From: Oryza sativa Japonica Group
Taxonomy: Eukaryota > Streptophyta > Magnoliopsida > Poales > Poaceae
DNA: 64,000 bases
Assembly (NCBI RefSeq): GCF_034140825.1
Contig: NC_089035.1
Location: forward strand, 36,615,501 to 36,679,500
Direction of reading: 5' to 3'
The position numbers were made by a program, and so were the translations under genes. The notes under the pieces are model-generated. The model worked only from the letters and a program-made list of their open reading frames with translations. It did not search any database and was not told where the DNA came from. Below are positions 36,870 through 48,520 of this stretch, one piece after another (position 1 is the stretch's first letter; each line of letters opens with the position of its first letter).

Positions 36870-36870
<1 letters not shown>
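36680..36870. mobile_element. hAT-like MITE nested in the MULE-like element
   Basis: 191 bp with ends CAGGGGCAGATC and GGATCCGCCCGTG, near-perfect inverted copies. The flanking 8-bp duplication is GATATATA (36672-36679 and 36871-36878). Confidence 0.8.

Positions 36871-36941
<71 letters not shown>
36871..36941. repeat. (AT)n microsatellite
   Basis: About 70 bases of uninterrupted AT dinucleotides, beginning within the right target duplication of the hAT-like MITE. Confidence 0.98.
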
Positions 36942-36943
<2 letters not shown>

Positions 36944-37014
36944 CGGTTAAGGGATGATATTATAATTCGGTGACAAGATGAGGGACCTTTGATGTACTTT
37001 TTCGTACGAACATG

Positions 37015-37428
37015 TGATGGCATCTCTATCATGGGCCTTTCGTTATTCATCAAACATCAAAAGCCCATCAGATTCGACGTCTGAAACCAGCAAATATGTT
37101 TTTGCTAGACCCAGCAGCATTTCGAATCCGCTTTTTTATTTTCAAAGATCGAGCTCCGCATCATCTCCTCATGATAATCTAGTGGTGCACAGTGGATAGC
37201 TAACGGCTGCCTCAAGGCTCAAGCCCTCGACAATCCGTTTGCTAATGGCACTACTCACTGTGCTTATCCCATTTCATGGACACTAGTGACTTGCGGCTGC
37301 CTGATACCAATGTAAAGTGTAAGCTACTAGTGGTACACTTTGCTACAGGAAAAAGAGTGCTGCCTTAGACACTAGCAAGTCACGCCATGCTTAACCTTTC
37401 ACCTCTTCCCACGCACTACCTTAGACAC
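37015..37428. other. Intergenic DNA with a short direct repeat
   Basis: No gene is seen. CCTTAGACACTAGCAAGTC occurs twice, at about 37364 and 37420, the second at the edge of the MITE cluster. Confidence 0.5.
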
Positions 37429-37672
37429 TAGCAAGTCTAGTTGTACAGCTCCCTACTAGCTTCAATTCATCTATAGTCAATCTAATAGCCAATTCATACA
37501 ATAATTGTTTACTATACTATTAATATATGGTCCCACCTGTCATACACACAGTGTGTCTTGGAGTCCGTGCTGCAGCTAGCTACAGATCTGTAACCCGCTG
37601 CTCTTCTCTCTCATCGTTTATATCATTAAAATATATTTATAGCTGGCTAATAGCCTGCTATTGTACCTGCTC
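37429..37672. mobile_element. Tourist-like MITE, first of three in tandem
   Basis: The right end is CTGCTATTGTACCTGCTC; the left end is a degenerate GCAAGTCTAGTTGTACAG. A TTA separates it from the next element. Confidence 0.65.
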
Positions 37673-37675
37673 TTA

Positions 37676-37927
37676 GAGCAAGTTTAATAATAGAGCCAAC
37701 TATGAGCTTATAGCTTATATTAGAGTTAACATGTATAGTAAATGAGCTATAAGATTATCTCTTTTTTTCTCCTCCTCTCTCTATCTCTCACCTGTGCATT
37801 TAATGTATTTATCTTGAAGTATGTGAAAAGCTAGCTCTTGCATGAAAGCCAACCCTCTCCATTTTTCAAATTCTCTTTCCTCCACATAAGCTTATAGTTG
37901 GCTTATAGCCTACTATTATACTTGCTC
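37676..37927. mobile_element. Tourist-like MITE, second of three in tandem
   Basis: 252 bp with ends GAGCAAGTTTAATAATAG and CTACTATTATACTTGCTC. It is bordered by TTA at the left and ATA at the right. Its interior differs from the first and third copies. Confidence 0.8.
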
Positions 37928-37930
37928 ATA

Positions 37931-38174
37931 GAGCAAGTTTAATAGTATAGCCAACTACTAGCTCCAATTCATCTATAGCCAATCTAATAGCTCATTCATA
38001 CAATAGTTACATACTACACTATTAATAACTGGTCCCACATGTCATACACACACTGCATCTTGAAGTTCGTACTACAGTTGGCTACAAATCTGTAGCCCAC
38101 TGCTCTTCTCTCTCCTTATTTATCTTCTTAAAATATGTTTGCAGCTGGCTTATAGCCTGCTATTGTACATGCTC
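37931..38174. mobile_element. Tourist-like MITE, third of three in tandem
   Basis: 244 bp with ends GAGCAAGTTTAATAGTATAG and CTGCTATTGTACATGCTC, followed by TTA. The interior is closely related to the first copy (37429-37672). Confidence 0.85.
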
Positions 38175-39682
38175 TTAAAGCTGACCCTCACCATCAACTT
38201 GAAAAGAGGATGGACCAAGCTTATACACTTGTTTGATCAATCCAATGTTTGGAGACCAGGGTTCATCAGATCATGATACTAGGGTGATTATTCGGGTTTC
38301 AAAAGAGAGCACAACGCTACCCTCTTTAATTTCTTATCCTAAACAAACTATCAATACGTAAAGCAGTAGGATGTATGGCTCCATGCTACCATCCATCAGA
38401 TTTTAAATCTTTCTTTCATCAGGTACTAGGAAATAAATCGTGATTGGGTTGTATACATCCAATTGGATGTAAAGGCCAGGTTTATCCCATTGTGTAAAAA
38501 AAGGATTTAAATTGTGATATCGACAAACATGATTACATTCATCCTTGTTGCAAGCTGGAAGCTCTACTTTCCTTAGTAAAAACACATTGGCTATTTGTTC
38601 AGAAGGTGCCAATTATTGTGTCAAATGTTGTTGGTGTTCCATATTTCAAGTAAAATGAGGCTAACAAAATTTTAGAAATGTGCATATGTGATGTAGGGCT
38701 AGTAGGAGTAGACTAGGGGTCTAGGACCAGCCAAAATTACTGCAGAGAGGCGCCAAAGACGCAGAGAAACAATCCAATGCGCTACCTGAAAAGGCAGAGC
38801 GGCAGCGCCAATGGGCAAGAAAAGTTTAAAAGGAGAAAGGTATAAGACGAGCCCGTTACCAGAAGCAGAGCCAGAGAGAAGGGGCATACAGGGAAAGGGT
38901 CTGGGGCTTGGGGTACTCCTTGAGTTGGTGCCGTGCCATTTTACTGCATCTCGCGTGCCAGTAACGTGGTACTTTTTTTTAAAGTGAAAAACCGATTAGG
39001 AGATTGCGCCTTTTCAGCAATCTATGGTACTTATGTTTAGGGACTAAACTAGTCTCTCTCAAAGACTTAAAAATTTATGTTTTTAAGAGAGCGGCTAAAG
39101 TTTAGCCCTGCATAGAACTATAGAAGTACTATTCAAGGTTGCGGCAGCCGGCAGTCGAGTCCAGAGATGGTGGCGGAGATAAGGACGTGCATTTCAGAAT
39201 TTCAGTGAGAACATGCAAGTTCAAACCAAACTCAAATTACTATATGTATATTTACAATTAAATTTATTATTTTTGTTACGACTTGTAAAAGTTGAATTTG
39301 AATTTGCATGTTTGTGGAGTGATATATTACATGTTGATCTATCTTGTCAATTTTTTCGAAAGTTTTTCATAACCATTTAGATGACATGCAATAAACGGGT
39401 GAACGTCCATTCGAACTGTTAAAACAGTTTCCAATAGTGGAGCATGTTTGTAAACATCTGAACACACTAGGAACATGTTATTTCAGGCTGGAAACCTGGC
39501 AGTAACACCATTACAGTCACAGACATCCCTGCAGCCAACACAAGCAGCAGCACACCGATTACGGGCTAATCGAACGTAAGTAACGACTCCAGCATCTAAA
39601 CCCGCGAGCTAATCGAACATTAGAACACAGTCACAGACACCCCGGAAGGGATCCTACCGAGTACGCCTTGGCGCGCTGGATT
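38175..39682. other. Intergenic DNA, 3' side of the thaumatin-like gene
   Basis: AT-rich. No domain-bearing frame and no resolved element ends. Confidence 0.45.
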
Positions 39683-40426
39683 CTAGTGGCAGAAGATGAC
39701 CTTGAGCTCGCGCGGCGCGGCGCACTCGTGGGTGAGCGACGGGCTGTCGTGCGCGTAGGTGAAGGCCTGCGGGCACTCGCGCTTGAAGAACTCCGAGTAC
39801 TTGGACGAGCGGCAGGTGCGCGGGCTGTTGTACATGTTGCGGCAGCAGAGCTCGTCGGTGCGGAAGGCCTCGCAGCCGCTCTTGCACGCCACGACGCTCC
39901 CCGCCGGCGTGCGCAGCTGCAGCTCGCTGGGGCAGGTCTCGGTCAGGTTCTTGCGGCACGCCAGCACGGGGCAGTTGCCCCGGCCCTCGTGCGGGGTCAC
40001 CGACAGCCCGACGTTGAAGCCGTCCACCACGCTCACGCCGTAGGAGGTCTGGTCGTTGCCGTGGTGGAGGGAGACCTGCGCCAGCGTCGCGGGCGCCGCG
40101 CCGCCGAGGCCCGCGCACTGGAGCCGCCCGCCGCAGTCGCCCGTGGCGCAGTGGAGCTGCGCGCCGGCGCCAGTGCAGCCCGTGCGCGCCCAGATGCGGC
40201 CGGACCAAGGGTGGGCCGGCGCGGCGAAGGAGCGGTGGGAGAGCGCCGGGAGGAAGAAGCCGCCGCCCTCGAGGACGTCGTGGCCGGAGTTGGCCTGGAT
40301 TCCTGGCCACACCGGGTATGGGCAGTTGTTCACGATGGTCAGCGTCATCGGCGCGTAGTCGGCGAGGATGACGCCGCAGCTCAGGAGCGAGGTGGCGACC
40401 AGGAGAAGCAGCTTGGCAGAAGCCAT
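39683..40426 (-). CDS. Thaumatin-like protein (PR-5 family)
   Basis: Intronless 247-residue secreted protein. It has a signal peptide of about 22 residues (Leu/Val-rich, ending near LAD), then the beta-sandwich start APMTLTIVNNCPYPVWPG. The mature part has 16 cysteines, the number needed for the eight disulphides of large thaumatin-like proteins. The signature is present as GRIWARTGCTGAGAQLHC followed by ATGDCGG, and the protein ends in the usual KVIFCH. PR-5 proteins act in the apoplast, many of them on fungal walls. In the acidic-cleft region two usual acidic positions look changed: LAEF reads LAQV, and DFYD/DFFD reads TSYG, so glucan binding may differ. A TATA box lies at 40514-40521. Confidence 0.95.
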   Translation of the reverse strand: MASAKLLLLVATSLLSCGVILADYAPMTLTIVNNCPYPVWPGIQANSGHDVLEGGGFFLPALSHRSFAAPAHPWSGRIWARTGCTGAGAQLHCATGDCGGRLQCAGLGGAAPATLAQVSLHHGNDQTSYGVSVVDGFNVGLSVTPHEGRGNCPVLACRKNLTETCPSELQLRTPAGSVVACKSGCEAFRTDELCCRNMYNSPRTCRSSKYSEFFKRECPQAFTYAHDSPSLTHECAAPRELKVIFCH

Positions 40427-42016
40427 GGCGGCGAGCTGACCAGGTCTCGAGCTAATGAGCAGACTGTGATGGAGTGGTGGTGGTGGTGGTGATAGGTCAG
40501 GGGTTTTAGGGGGTTTTTATAGGCGACGTGGTGCCATTGTTGTTGTCGTGGTTTGGCATGTCCAAGTATAACACAGAGGGAAGGTGGCTTGTTTTTTTGT
40601 GGAGAACTTCTAAATTCTGAATGGGTTTATCAAAACTTGGAAAAACTATTTGCATTTTCATGACTCAGGACTTATCTTCTTGGAATGGTATCATTCGAGA
40701 AGGTTATCTCGAAGTTACCTATCCTTAAACTTCTTTTCTCAAAGCAGCTTTTCACAAACAATCCGAGCAAATGCAAAGCTAGCATCGGGCCATTTTACAC
40801 CTAGCGGGAAGAAAACGGTAATAATCCGCGAGAACCGAGGGTAGTGGCCGGCCGGTGTTGCCTTCCTGGCAATAATCCTATAGCAAGGCACCTCCACCTC
40901 CATGGACCATCATGGCCCATGCCAATATGGCAATGCGGTATTTTTCTTCGTGACCTGTGGATAAGCATGGCAGACAGAGACACAGACATAGGACTGGCAT
41001 TGGGCAAACAAGGGTAGTCCACTGGATTGGATACGAGGGAGGAGACGTACCAGCTTTCTCACACACTGTTCTTCCGTTGTTCTCCACCTCGGGTTCCCTG
41101 GCGCTCCAGGGGAATCTGCCAAGAGCAATACGCCTGCGACGTGGACGATATCATGCCATCGTGCTGAAAGCCTGAACACCGGGATCGCTTTCGCTTTGTT
41201 TTTGCTTTTTACTGCCTTTTCGGTTCTTTTTTCACATTGAGCCGTGTACTCCTCTGCCCCCACATGTTATCCTAGTGCTCCCCCTGTCAGGCTACTACAC
41301 TTTGTTACTCCCCATCTTAGCGCGGATTGCAGTTTAATTTGACGCTAACTTTCAAAAACTCTCGCTTTCATTCTGATGTTTACTTGGACGCATGCTGGCT
41401 GGGTAGCCCTTGGTGGCTTCGTCCATGTCGGTCTGAGTAAGGTGGTATTTGGTTGGAGGAACTAAAGTAGGGCTAAACTTTAATCCCTTTCACAAAAATT
41501 TAGTCTCTAGTTCCCAAACACCCCTTAAGACTAGACGCTGTACGTATATCTCGTCGGCTAATGAAACTCCCGTACTCAAGTCCTTTGCCTTCGCAAGCCC
41601 CGCGGGGTTCATCTGTTCGGATCTGAATTGTTCGAAACGACATAGCCCATGTGCTTGTTGGTAATGTCGGGAGTGGTCACCCGGATTGAGTGATGCTACC
41701 ACTAGGAGCTGAAATGGCACTGCTCGGTATCTGTAAAAACTGGGCAGCATGAAGCGCGCTCCAAGAAGAAACTTGTTACCAGGCTGCCAGCTACTGAACC
41801 TGAGCGGTAGGGGTGCCGACAGAGGAATGCCGTGCTACTGACACCGTGCGTGCGAGTCCTCCAAGTAAACAGCACCCGGCGGAGGCTTCCGTCGTGCGCG
41901 GTGCGGGATCGGAGGACGAGGTCCGGCGGCGTTTGTGTTTCGCGCACCGCACGGCCGGCCGGCCAGAGCTGGGCCGTGGTGCATACGGTTCCTAATCAAC
42001 ACCGTAGATTTGTTCG
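40427..42016. other. Upstream region of the thaumatin-like gene
   Basis: It contains the gene's TATA box (TATAAAAA on the minus strand, 40514-40521, 88 bases before the ATG). A small inverted-end unit at about 41441-41527 (GGTATTTGGTTGG against CCCAAACACCCC) may be a MITE. No other gene is supported. Confidence 0.45.
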
Positions 42017-42387
42017 TTTATCCGCTTGGACTCTCCTAACCGGCTAACCGTCCCTCTCAGCCGTAAAACCGGATATAACTACACCTTCAACTATTATTAA
42101 AATCGTTTAAAATGTCTCTCTCAGTTGTTTTGAGAGCGGTTTTTGCTAACATAATATCCAAGTGGTAACCCAGACATCAAATGTATTGAAAAATAAAGTG
42201 GGATCCATATATGAATTAAATTTGAAAATATATTGTTCATTCAATTTTTCTCAGGAATATTCGGGATGTAAAAACTTGTGCAAAAATATACCGTCGGTGT
42301 CGCAGAACCGTTGCGTGAAAATGACATGCGAATGATGTCGCGGACGGTATCGCGCGGTCTCGCGCGGCAACGACGCGAGACCGCGCG

Positions 42388-45300
42388 TGTCAGGGTTATG
42401 GATACCACATACCTAATAGTAGTTGACTAAGTCTCGGCAGGACCCACCACATACCATATCCTATACGGAAACAACCTGCGGATATAGGAGTAGTTCCGGA
42501 TAAGGAAAGACAACCAGAGTTCTATATGGAACGACAAGGACTACTCGGATTGTATCCATATTGGTTTCCCTAGTTCTACTTGGACAAGGGGACACCTATG
42601 TGTATAAATACAAGACCCCCTATGAGGAGAGGGGACACACCCAACACAATCAACATACACGGAACAACAGAAGCCACAACATACAAGCCAACATACGCTA
42701 AGACAAGCCGCCGGATATCGACTTCACGGATAAGCACGGCTAGTCCCCTACGGTGTCTCTGAATACTATCAGGAGAGACGAAAGCGTTATCTCTGATCTC
42801 GCCGGACACGGATTCGAGGAGGAAGACTACCCTATTATTGACTACGAGTCAAACCTTCAGACCGCCATGTCGACAACAGTTAGATAGGCTACCCCAAATA
42901 TTGTACTGGTGTGATTATGGTGAATAAGATCAACGACCGGCTTCGGCCAACAGGATGTAGGGTTGTTACCTGACAATTCAGGGGCCCAAACCTGTATAAA
43001 AATCATCGTCTCTGTCTCTTTTACCTCAGTCTCGCGTATACCCTAGCACCAACGATCCCCATACTATGCAAATACCGGAATCGCGACATCAAACGTCGAC
43101 AGTAGCGCGCCAGGTAGGGGGATTTTGGTGCTTCAGGATTTCGACGGGATGGGTTTAAGAGATGGATTCTCCGATGATAAGCTACTCGACGACTTCAGCT
43201 GAGGGGGAGATCTAACCTAACCAGATCGGAACCATCATCGTCATCGACAACTTGGTCTATCGAAACCATCCAAGTCTCAAGCTTCGCGGCGTACCAAAAA
43301 ATGTCAGATCATATGATGTCGAACGAGTACGCAACAAGGTAATTGGTAGATTGGTTTTTTAAATTGATCTACTAATTTCGTAGATACATCCAGCATGTAT
43401 CTACAAAGGTACGCAATATTTTATATGCAATTTATCGTACCTATTTTTCCAATCTATACAATATTGTCAGATCTATAATTTATTATGTTTTCCTAGAGCA
43501 TGTCTTTTATACAATATCTGTTGCGCGAGTGTCCCCGATGTTAAATCGACTACGGTCTAATGCTAGGGGCTCGCTCTATTTTCTTCTGTATAAATCATGC
43601 TTGTTTATGGTTTACATAATGCCTGATATTTACATCTGCTCGTTATGTCCTGATAATGCTAGAAGATCCATGCAGTTTTTTGGAGTACATAATCGATATT
43701 CTCTGCTATATTTTGTCTTCTAGAAATTATTTTTCAGGAACAATTGAGCACTCGAGTAGGTTGTGGTCGAGTACACCCCCTTGTCGAGGACGTTCTCGAT
43801 AAGGCTGAGTCGTCGCACCCAACTTACCAATGAAGACCGACGATCTATCTCATAGCACCGGCCATGGCCGGACTACTCGAGAAAAGGTTGTTAACGGATA
43901 ATTCCTCGCGAACGTCGTCGGCTTGATCACCTGACATGATTGCGAACGGACATCTGGATATACTACAAGTTGGGTGTGTGAGTCATGCTGGCCACATGAG
44001 ACGCACATGTAATAAACCAACTCTAGCACCTCCATTGGTGTTCGAGAGATAATTCTACACGTTCGCTGGTCCTCGAACCAGTACGTAGCAATCTCTCGCA
44101 CCGCAACCTCCATTGATGTTCGAGAGATAATTCTACACGTTCGCTGTTCCTCGAACCACTACGTAGCACTCTCTCGCACCGCAACCTCCATTGATGTTCG
44201 AGAGATAATTCTACACGTTCGCTGGTCCTCGAACCAGTACGTAGCAATCTCTCGCACCGCAACCTCCATTGGTGTTCGAGAGATGATTCTACACGTTCGC
44301 TGGTCCTCGAACCAGTACGTAGCAATCTTTCGCACCACAACCTCGGATGGTCGAGGTACGACTACAGCAATAACGCAGCGGTCCTCGTACCACGACTTCA
44401 AATGATCGAGAGACACCTACTCATTGGTTCTCAACCAGTCAATCGTAGCGATCTCTCGTACATTTACTTCTAGTGGTTGAGTTACGACTACTACTTGGTT
44501 CTTGACCAGAGGTGTAGCGATTCTCCCATTACCTCTACTTCAACAAAGTTGATATCAGGTACACAATATCGCCAAGTGTTTTACCCAGAGATCCCTTACC
44601 ACAAAAGACACCTAGAGTTGAAACCTATTCTCATGTCCCTTTACGCCGTCTTGACAAGGCCTCCGAGGAACCTAAGGGAACTTCGGCTGGGGACGCCCAG
44701 AGCTGATAAGGCCTTGTCGGATCCTTCAGAGACGAAAGAACCATGTAAGATCTGGTCGTGTAAGAGTTCTCACCGTGCGTATTAACCAAGCCGTGTAATC
44801 GGAAATGGATTTTCCAACTTCACGGCTGGGGGCTAGGATCAGTGCTTGTTCAACCGAGGCAGGTCAAAGGTCCAAGAGCCTTATCCTCCGAGAAGAATTC
44901 TCCGACGACAAGGCTGGGGGCTAGGGAGAGTGTATAACTCAAAAAACCGACTGATCGAAGTCGGTAAAAGAGTAGACGCTCATATACAAAACATTGGTAT
45001 GTAAATTTAATTCATTATCAGTTTTCTATACATTCTATAACATGTTACCCTTTGAGCGTTCGCTCGGGGGCTATTTCTATCTAATATTCTTTTCTGAGTA
45101 TTGATTTCAGGAAAATTCTACTCGACATTGTCAAAGACTTCATGTCTCTCTGGTTGTACACCAAGATCGACTAAGGCGAGTACGGCAAATGTTGACAAGG
45201 CTCCGTCGCAGACTCTACGCCTACTCGATTACTCGAGAACGGTTGGTGGATCTCGACAAGGAATGCGGAATGAAGAGATGTTGTACCCGCCGAGATAAAA

Positions 45301-46268
45301 TTTCTTGACTTCAATCCAAATTCTCGATTACAGCAAGACGTGAGACTTAGTCGTATGCTCTGTACTTTCTTGGTTGACATCGGAGATTGACTCAGACAAA
45401 CCCTTTAGGTGCCCGCACGAGGCTGATAAAGGAAGTCTAACGTTATCTCCAAACTCACCGAAAACGGTCACATGAGCTCGATAACAGTTACTCCAAGGCC
45501 TGCACGCGGTTGAGAATATGAATTCGTTCATTTGCATTGAAGTCAGGGGCTACTGTCAGGGTTATGGATACCACATACCTAATAGCAGTTGACTAAATCT
45601 CGGCAGGACCCACCATATACCATGTCCTATACGGAAACAACATGCGGATATAGGAGGAGTTTCGGATAAGGAAAGACAACCAGAGTTTTACATGGAAACG
45701 ACAAGGACTACTCGGATTGTACCCATATTGGTTTCCCTGGTTCTACTTGGACAAGGGGACACCTATGAGTATAAATACAAGGCCCCCTAGGAGGAGAGGG
45801 GACACACCCAACACAATCATCATACACGGAACAACAGAAGCCACAACATACAAGCCAACATACGCCAAGACAAGCCGCTGGATATCGACTTCAGGGATAA
45901 GCACGGCTAGTCCCCTACGGTGTCTCCGGATACTGTCAGGAGAGACGAAAGTGTTATCTCTGATCTTGCCGGGCACAGATTCGAGGAGGAAGACTACCCT
46001 GTTATCGACTACGAGTCAGACCTTCAGATCGCCATGTTGATAACAGTTAGATAGGCTACCCCAAATATTATACTGGTGTGATTATGGTGAATAAGATCAA
46101 CGACCGGCTTTGGCCAACAGGATGTAGGATTGTTACCTGACAATTCAGGGGCCCGAACCTGTATAAAAATCTTCGTCTCTATCTCTTTTACCTCAGTCTC
46201 GCGTATACCCTAGCACCAACGATCCCCATACTATGCAAATATCGGAATTGCGACATCAAACGTCGACA
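42388..46268. mobile_element. Non-autonomous LTR retrotransposon
   Basis: 3,881-bp element with two LTRs, 42388-43101 and 45554-46268, each TGTCAGG...GTCGACA. They are flanked by the 5-bp duplication GCGCG (42383-42387 and 46269-46273). GCGCGCCAGGTAGGGGG follows the left LTR, and a purine-rich AGTCAGGGGC tract precedes the right one, as in rice Ty3/gypsy relatives. The roughly 2.45-kb interior has no recognisable gag or pol, so it is a large non-autonomous derivative. By eye the LTRs differ by a few percent, suggesting insertion within the last few million years. Confidence 0.92.
44029..44340. repeat. Minisatellite, 4 x 78 bp, inside the LTR element
   Basis: Four head-to-tail 78-bp units start at 44029, 44107, 44185 and 44263, each beginning CCTCCATTG and containing TTCGAGAGATAATTCTACAC. 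More degenerate relatives (TCGAGGTACGACTAC..., GATCTCTCGTAC) continue to about 44520. Because 78 is a multiple of three, open frames run through it on the minus strand. They are not considered genes. Confidence 0.95.
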
Positions 46269-46899
46269 GCGCGGTCTCGCGGATCGCTCAAGCAACCAGT
46301 GACACTGTCCGATGGGCTCCATTTGATTAGTAATTAATTACTTAATTAAAAATTAATTAGTAATAATAAGTGATTAATTATCCTGACGCTAATTAAATCG
46401 ACAAGGCACGGTATCGCTGTTTGCTTGAGCGGTCTCACTGATTGATTGAGCGAGACCGTTCACGCGCGATACCGCGCGGTCTCGCATTTTCACTGCGCGA
46501 TACCAGCCGCAACATCTTTTCCGCGTCATTTTCGTGCAACGGTTGTGCGAGACTGATGGTATATTTGTGCAAAAGATTTTACATCCCGGATATTTCTAAC
46601 AAAAAATGAATGAACAATATATTTTCAAATTTAATTCGGATCAATATATCATCTTCTTTCTCTACTAACGTCTCTTTCCCCATTTCTTCTTCTTGACACC
46701 CAGTGTAGCAGGACGACAGCTGACAGTAGCAGAATGGTAGGACAACAATGGGTAACAACAGCGATAGTGGTGGGCTCTCCTCTCTCTCCCCGACCCCTTC
46801 TGCACTAGCTTGCCACGGGGAGGTACTTCCACCCCCTCCCTTAGCGACACCATCAAACCAAAACAGCATGTGGTCCCTCAATTACACAACAATGGAGCT

Positions 46900-48520
46900 G
46901 CTCATCGGGAAGTAGACGTGGTCAGAGCTCGCAACACCTGCGAGGTTGGCAAGCTGCTCTTCCTCATCGGGTTCGACGGGAAGACCCCTAAGCTCCCTGT
47001 CGGTGACATGGGACCGGGGATATCTTGACTAGAGGTTTGGGGCAGCCGCGGTCACCCGCTTGGCCTGACCCCCTCGGGGGGGGGGGGGGGGGGTCGGGCC
47101 CGAGGGTGATGAGGCCGCCCCTCCCTCTATCTCCCCGAGGGGTCGGGCCGCTCCCGTTTCGACCCCCCGAGGGCTGGGACGCCCCGACCCCCTGGGGGTT
47201 TGGCGCCACGTGTGTGGGTTAGGTGAGCACAGCGGCGCTCACCTAACCGCGTTTATTGCGGGTTGGACGAGCGCCTCACGCCGCATTTAATGCAGCGTAG
47301 CGCATGCTTATCCGGTCCGTGATCGGTCGCAGTGTGTGACCGGTCACAGACCGGTCAGATCGCGGGTTAGGGGGCAACAGGCGGCCTGACACACGCCTCG
47401 CCCCATCCCGTCGGAATGATGAGAGCCTCCAGGCACTCGTCCCTAGCCGGAGCCGGCATGGGAACTCCTGGAGTTGGCACGTCAGCCCCGGTCAGATACA
47501 TTCCAGGCTTCATCGCAACCATTGCAAGGAAGTCGTTGTATGAAGAAGGGCAGACGTGTAGCATGCTAAACTGACACGTGGAGGACAAGAATGACCGGTC
47601 TGTGACTGGTCTGACGCCGGTCGCGTCATCAGCAAACAACCGTGCTTCCACGTTGCACCTGCTTCCAGCGGAGTGGAGGTTGGTATGACCCATCCCATCG
47701 GAGGGTCATTCGGACAGCAGCCATTGCAAATCTCCGCCCATTAATGAGGGAGGACAGGGTTATCCCGGTGTCAGACAAAGGTACAAGCCAAGTTTTGGTC
47801 AAAGTAGGATGGGTCCCCACCCAAAAGGAGGGTAGGTAGAAATGGTGTATGTGGTATCCCCTTGAGATATAAAAGGAGGACCATGCCTACCAAAGGGGGA
47901 AAGAAAAAAAAGAAAAGGGGGAAGGGGACCTGAGCTGGTAGACTGGAGAAAGGAGGAGTGAGAGGGGCTCTAGAGTTTGAACTCTCTTGCTCTCCAGCTC
48001 TTTGTAACTCCTTCATACACAGATCCACCAGAACACAGGAGTAGGGTATTACGCTTCTCAGCGGCCCGAACCTGTCTACATCGCCCGTGTCTTGCGCATT
48101 TACTCTCTCGCGAACCATTCCACAGATCAAGGGCTTAGAACCTCACTTAGCACCCCCGGCCGAACCGGCAAAGGGGGGCCTGCGCGGTCTCCCGGTGAGG
48201 AGCCCCACGCTCCGTCACTCCCAGTGTGCGTCTCTGACTCGTGCCGCGACTTCCTCAACAAGTGCCTCCACCGTGACGCCGGCAAGCGATGGAGCTGCGA
48301 TGAGTTGGTGCACCACCCCTTCCTCTCCTCCACGGACACCCATGACGCTGGCAAGCCATCGCCCCTCCCCCTACCTCCCCCCGCCCCACCCCAAGCCGTT
48401 CTTGGCTGGGGGCAACCATGTCGGATTTCGACTTCGGCGACTTAGACGACATGGAGGCGCACAACAAGCGTGAGGTGATGGTGCATGCCAAGGAAAGGCT
48501 AGTGGAGTGGGCATCAAATG
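46900..48520 (+). pseudogene. Protein kinase (MAPKKK-like) gene fragment
   Basis: The piece at 48222-48345 (+) reads SDSCRDFLNKCLHRDAGKRW, then SCDELVHHPFLS. This is kinase subdomain XI with the invariant Arg, closest in style to plant MAPKKK17/18-type kinases. Just before the solo LTR, 46951-46992 gives a matching upstream stretch (LLFLIGFDGKTPKL). A C-terminal tail (about 48418-48525, with HAKERLVEWASNAS) ends in a poly-G run. The N-terminal kinase lobe is absent. This is a fragment, probably captured by the outer MULE-like element and later split by the solo LTR. Confidence 0.75.
46998..48217. mobile_element. Solo LTR, Ty3/gypsy type
   Basis: 1,220-bp LTR starting TGTCGGTGACATGGGACC and ending CCACGCTCCGTCA, flanked by the 5-bp duplication CTCCC (46993-46997 and 48218-48222). 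The 3' part (CCCCGGCCGAACCGGCAAAG, then CCCGGTGAGGAGCCCC) resembles rice gypsy LTRs of the RIRE2/Dasheng kind by memory. A promoter-like TATAAAAGGAGG is at about 47868. No internal region is present, so it is the product of LTR-LTR recombination. A poly-G run lies at about 47074-47093. Confidence 0.85.

Larger units (their letters stand above)
35557..37002. mobile_element. MULE-like element with nested insert
   Basis: The ends are inverted relatives. The left reads GTCCCTCGTTGTCACC then CTCTCAACC; the right complement reads GGTCCCTCATCTTGTCACC then CCCTTAACC. The identical flanks CGTACGAACATG (35545-35556 and 37003-37014) probably contain a 9-bp or slightly longer target duplication. The interior (35.8-36.5 kb) is GC-rich, with acidic low-complexity frames and no known domain, perhaps captured sequence. 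An hAT-like MITE and an AT microsatellite lie in its right part. Confidence 0.65.
42213..46637. mobile_element. Fold-back MITE split by an LTR element
   Basis: Two arms, 42213-42387 and 46274-46637, are inverted copies starting GAATTAAATTTGAAAATATA and rich in CGCG-palindromes towards the centre (GCGCGGTCTCGCG and its complement). The flanks GGATCCATATAT (42201-42212) and GGATCAATATAT (46638-46649) look like a target duplication with one difference. An LTR retrotransposon sits between the arms. Confidence 0.8.

Noticed and set aside
39668-40492. 274-codon plus-strand frame
   Set aside because: Antisense of the thaumatin-like gene; Ala/Arg/Val-rich without motif.
44029-44340. CRISPR-like regular repeats
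   Set aside because: Units are contiguous with no unique spacers, in a plant nuclear genome.
44023-44416. Repeated 26-residue protein on the minus strand
   Set aside because: Produced by the 78-bp minisatellite inside an LTR element; no family resemblance.
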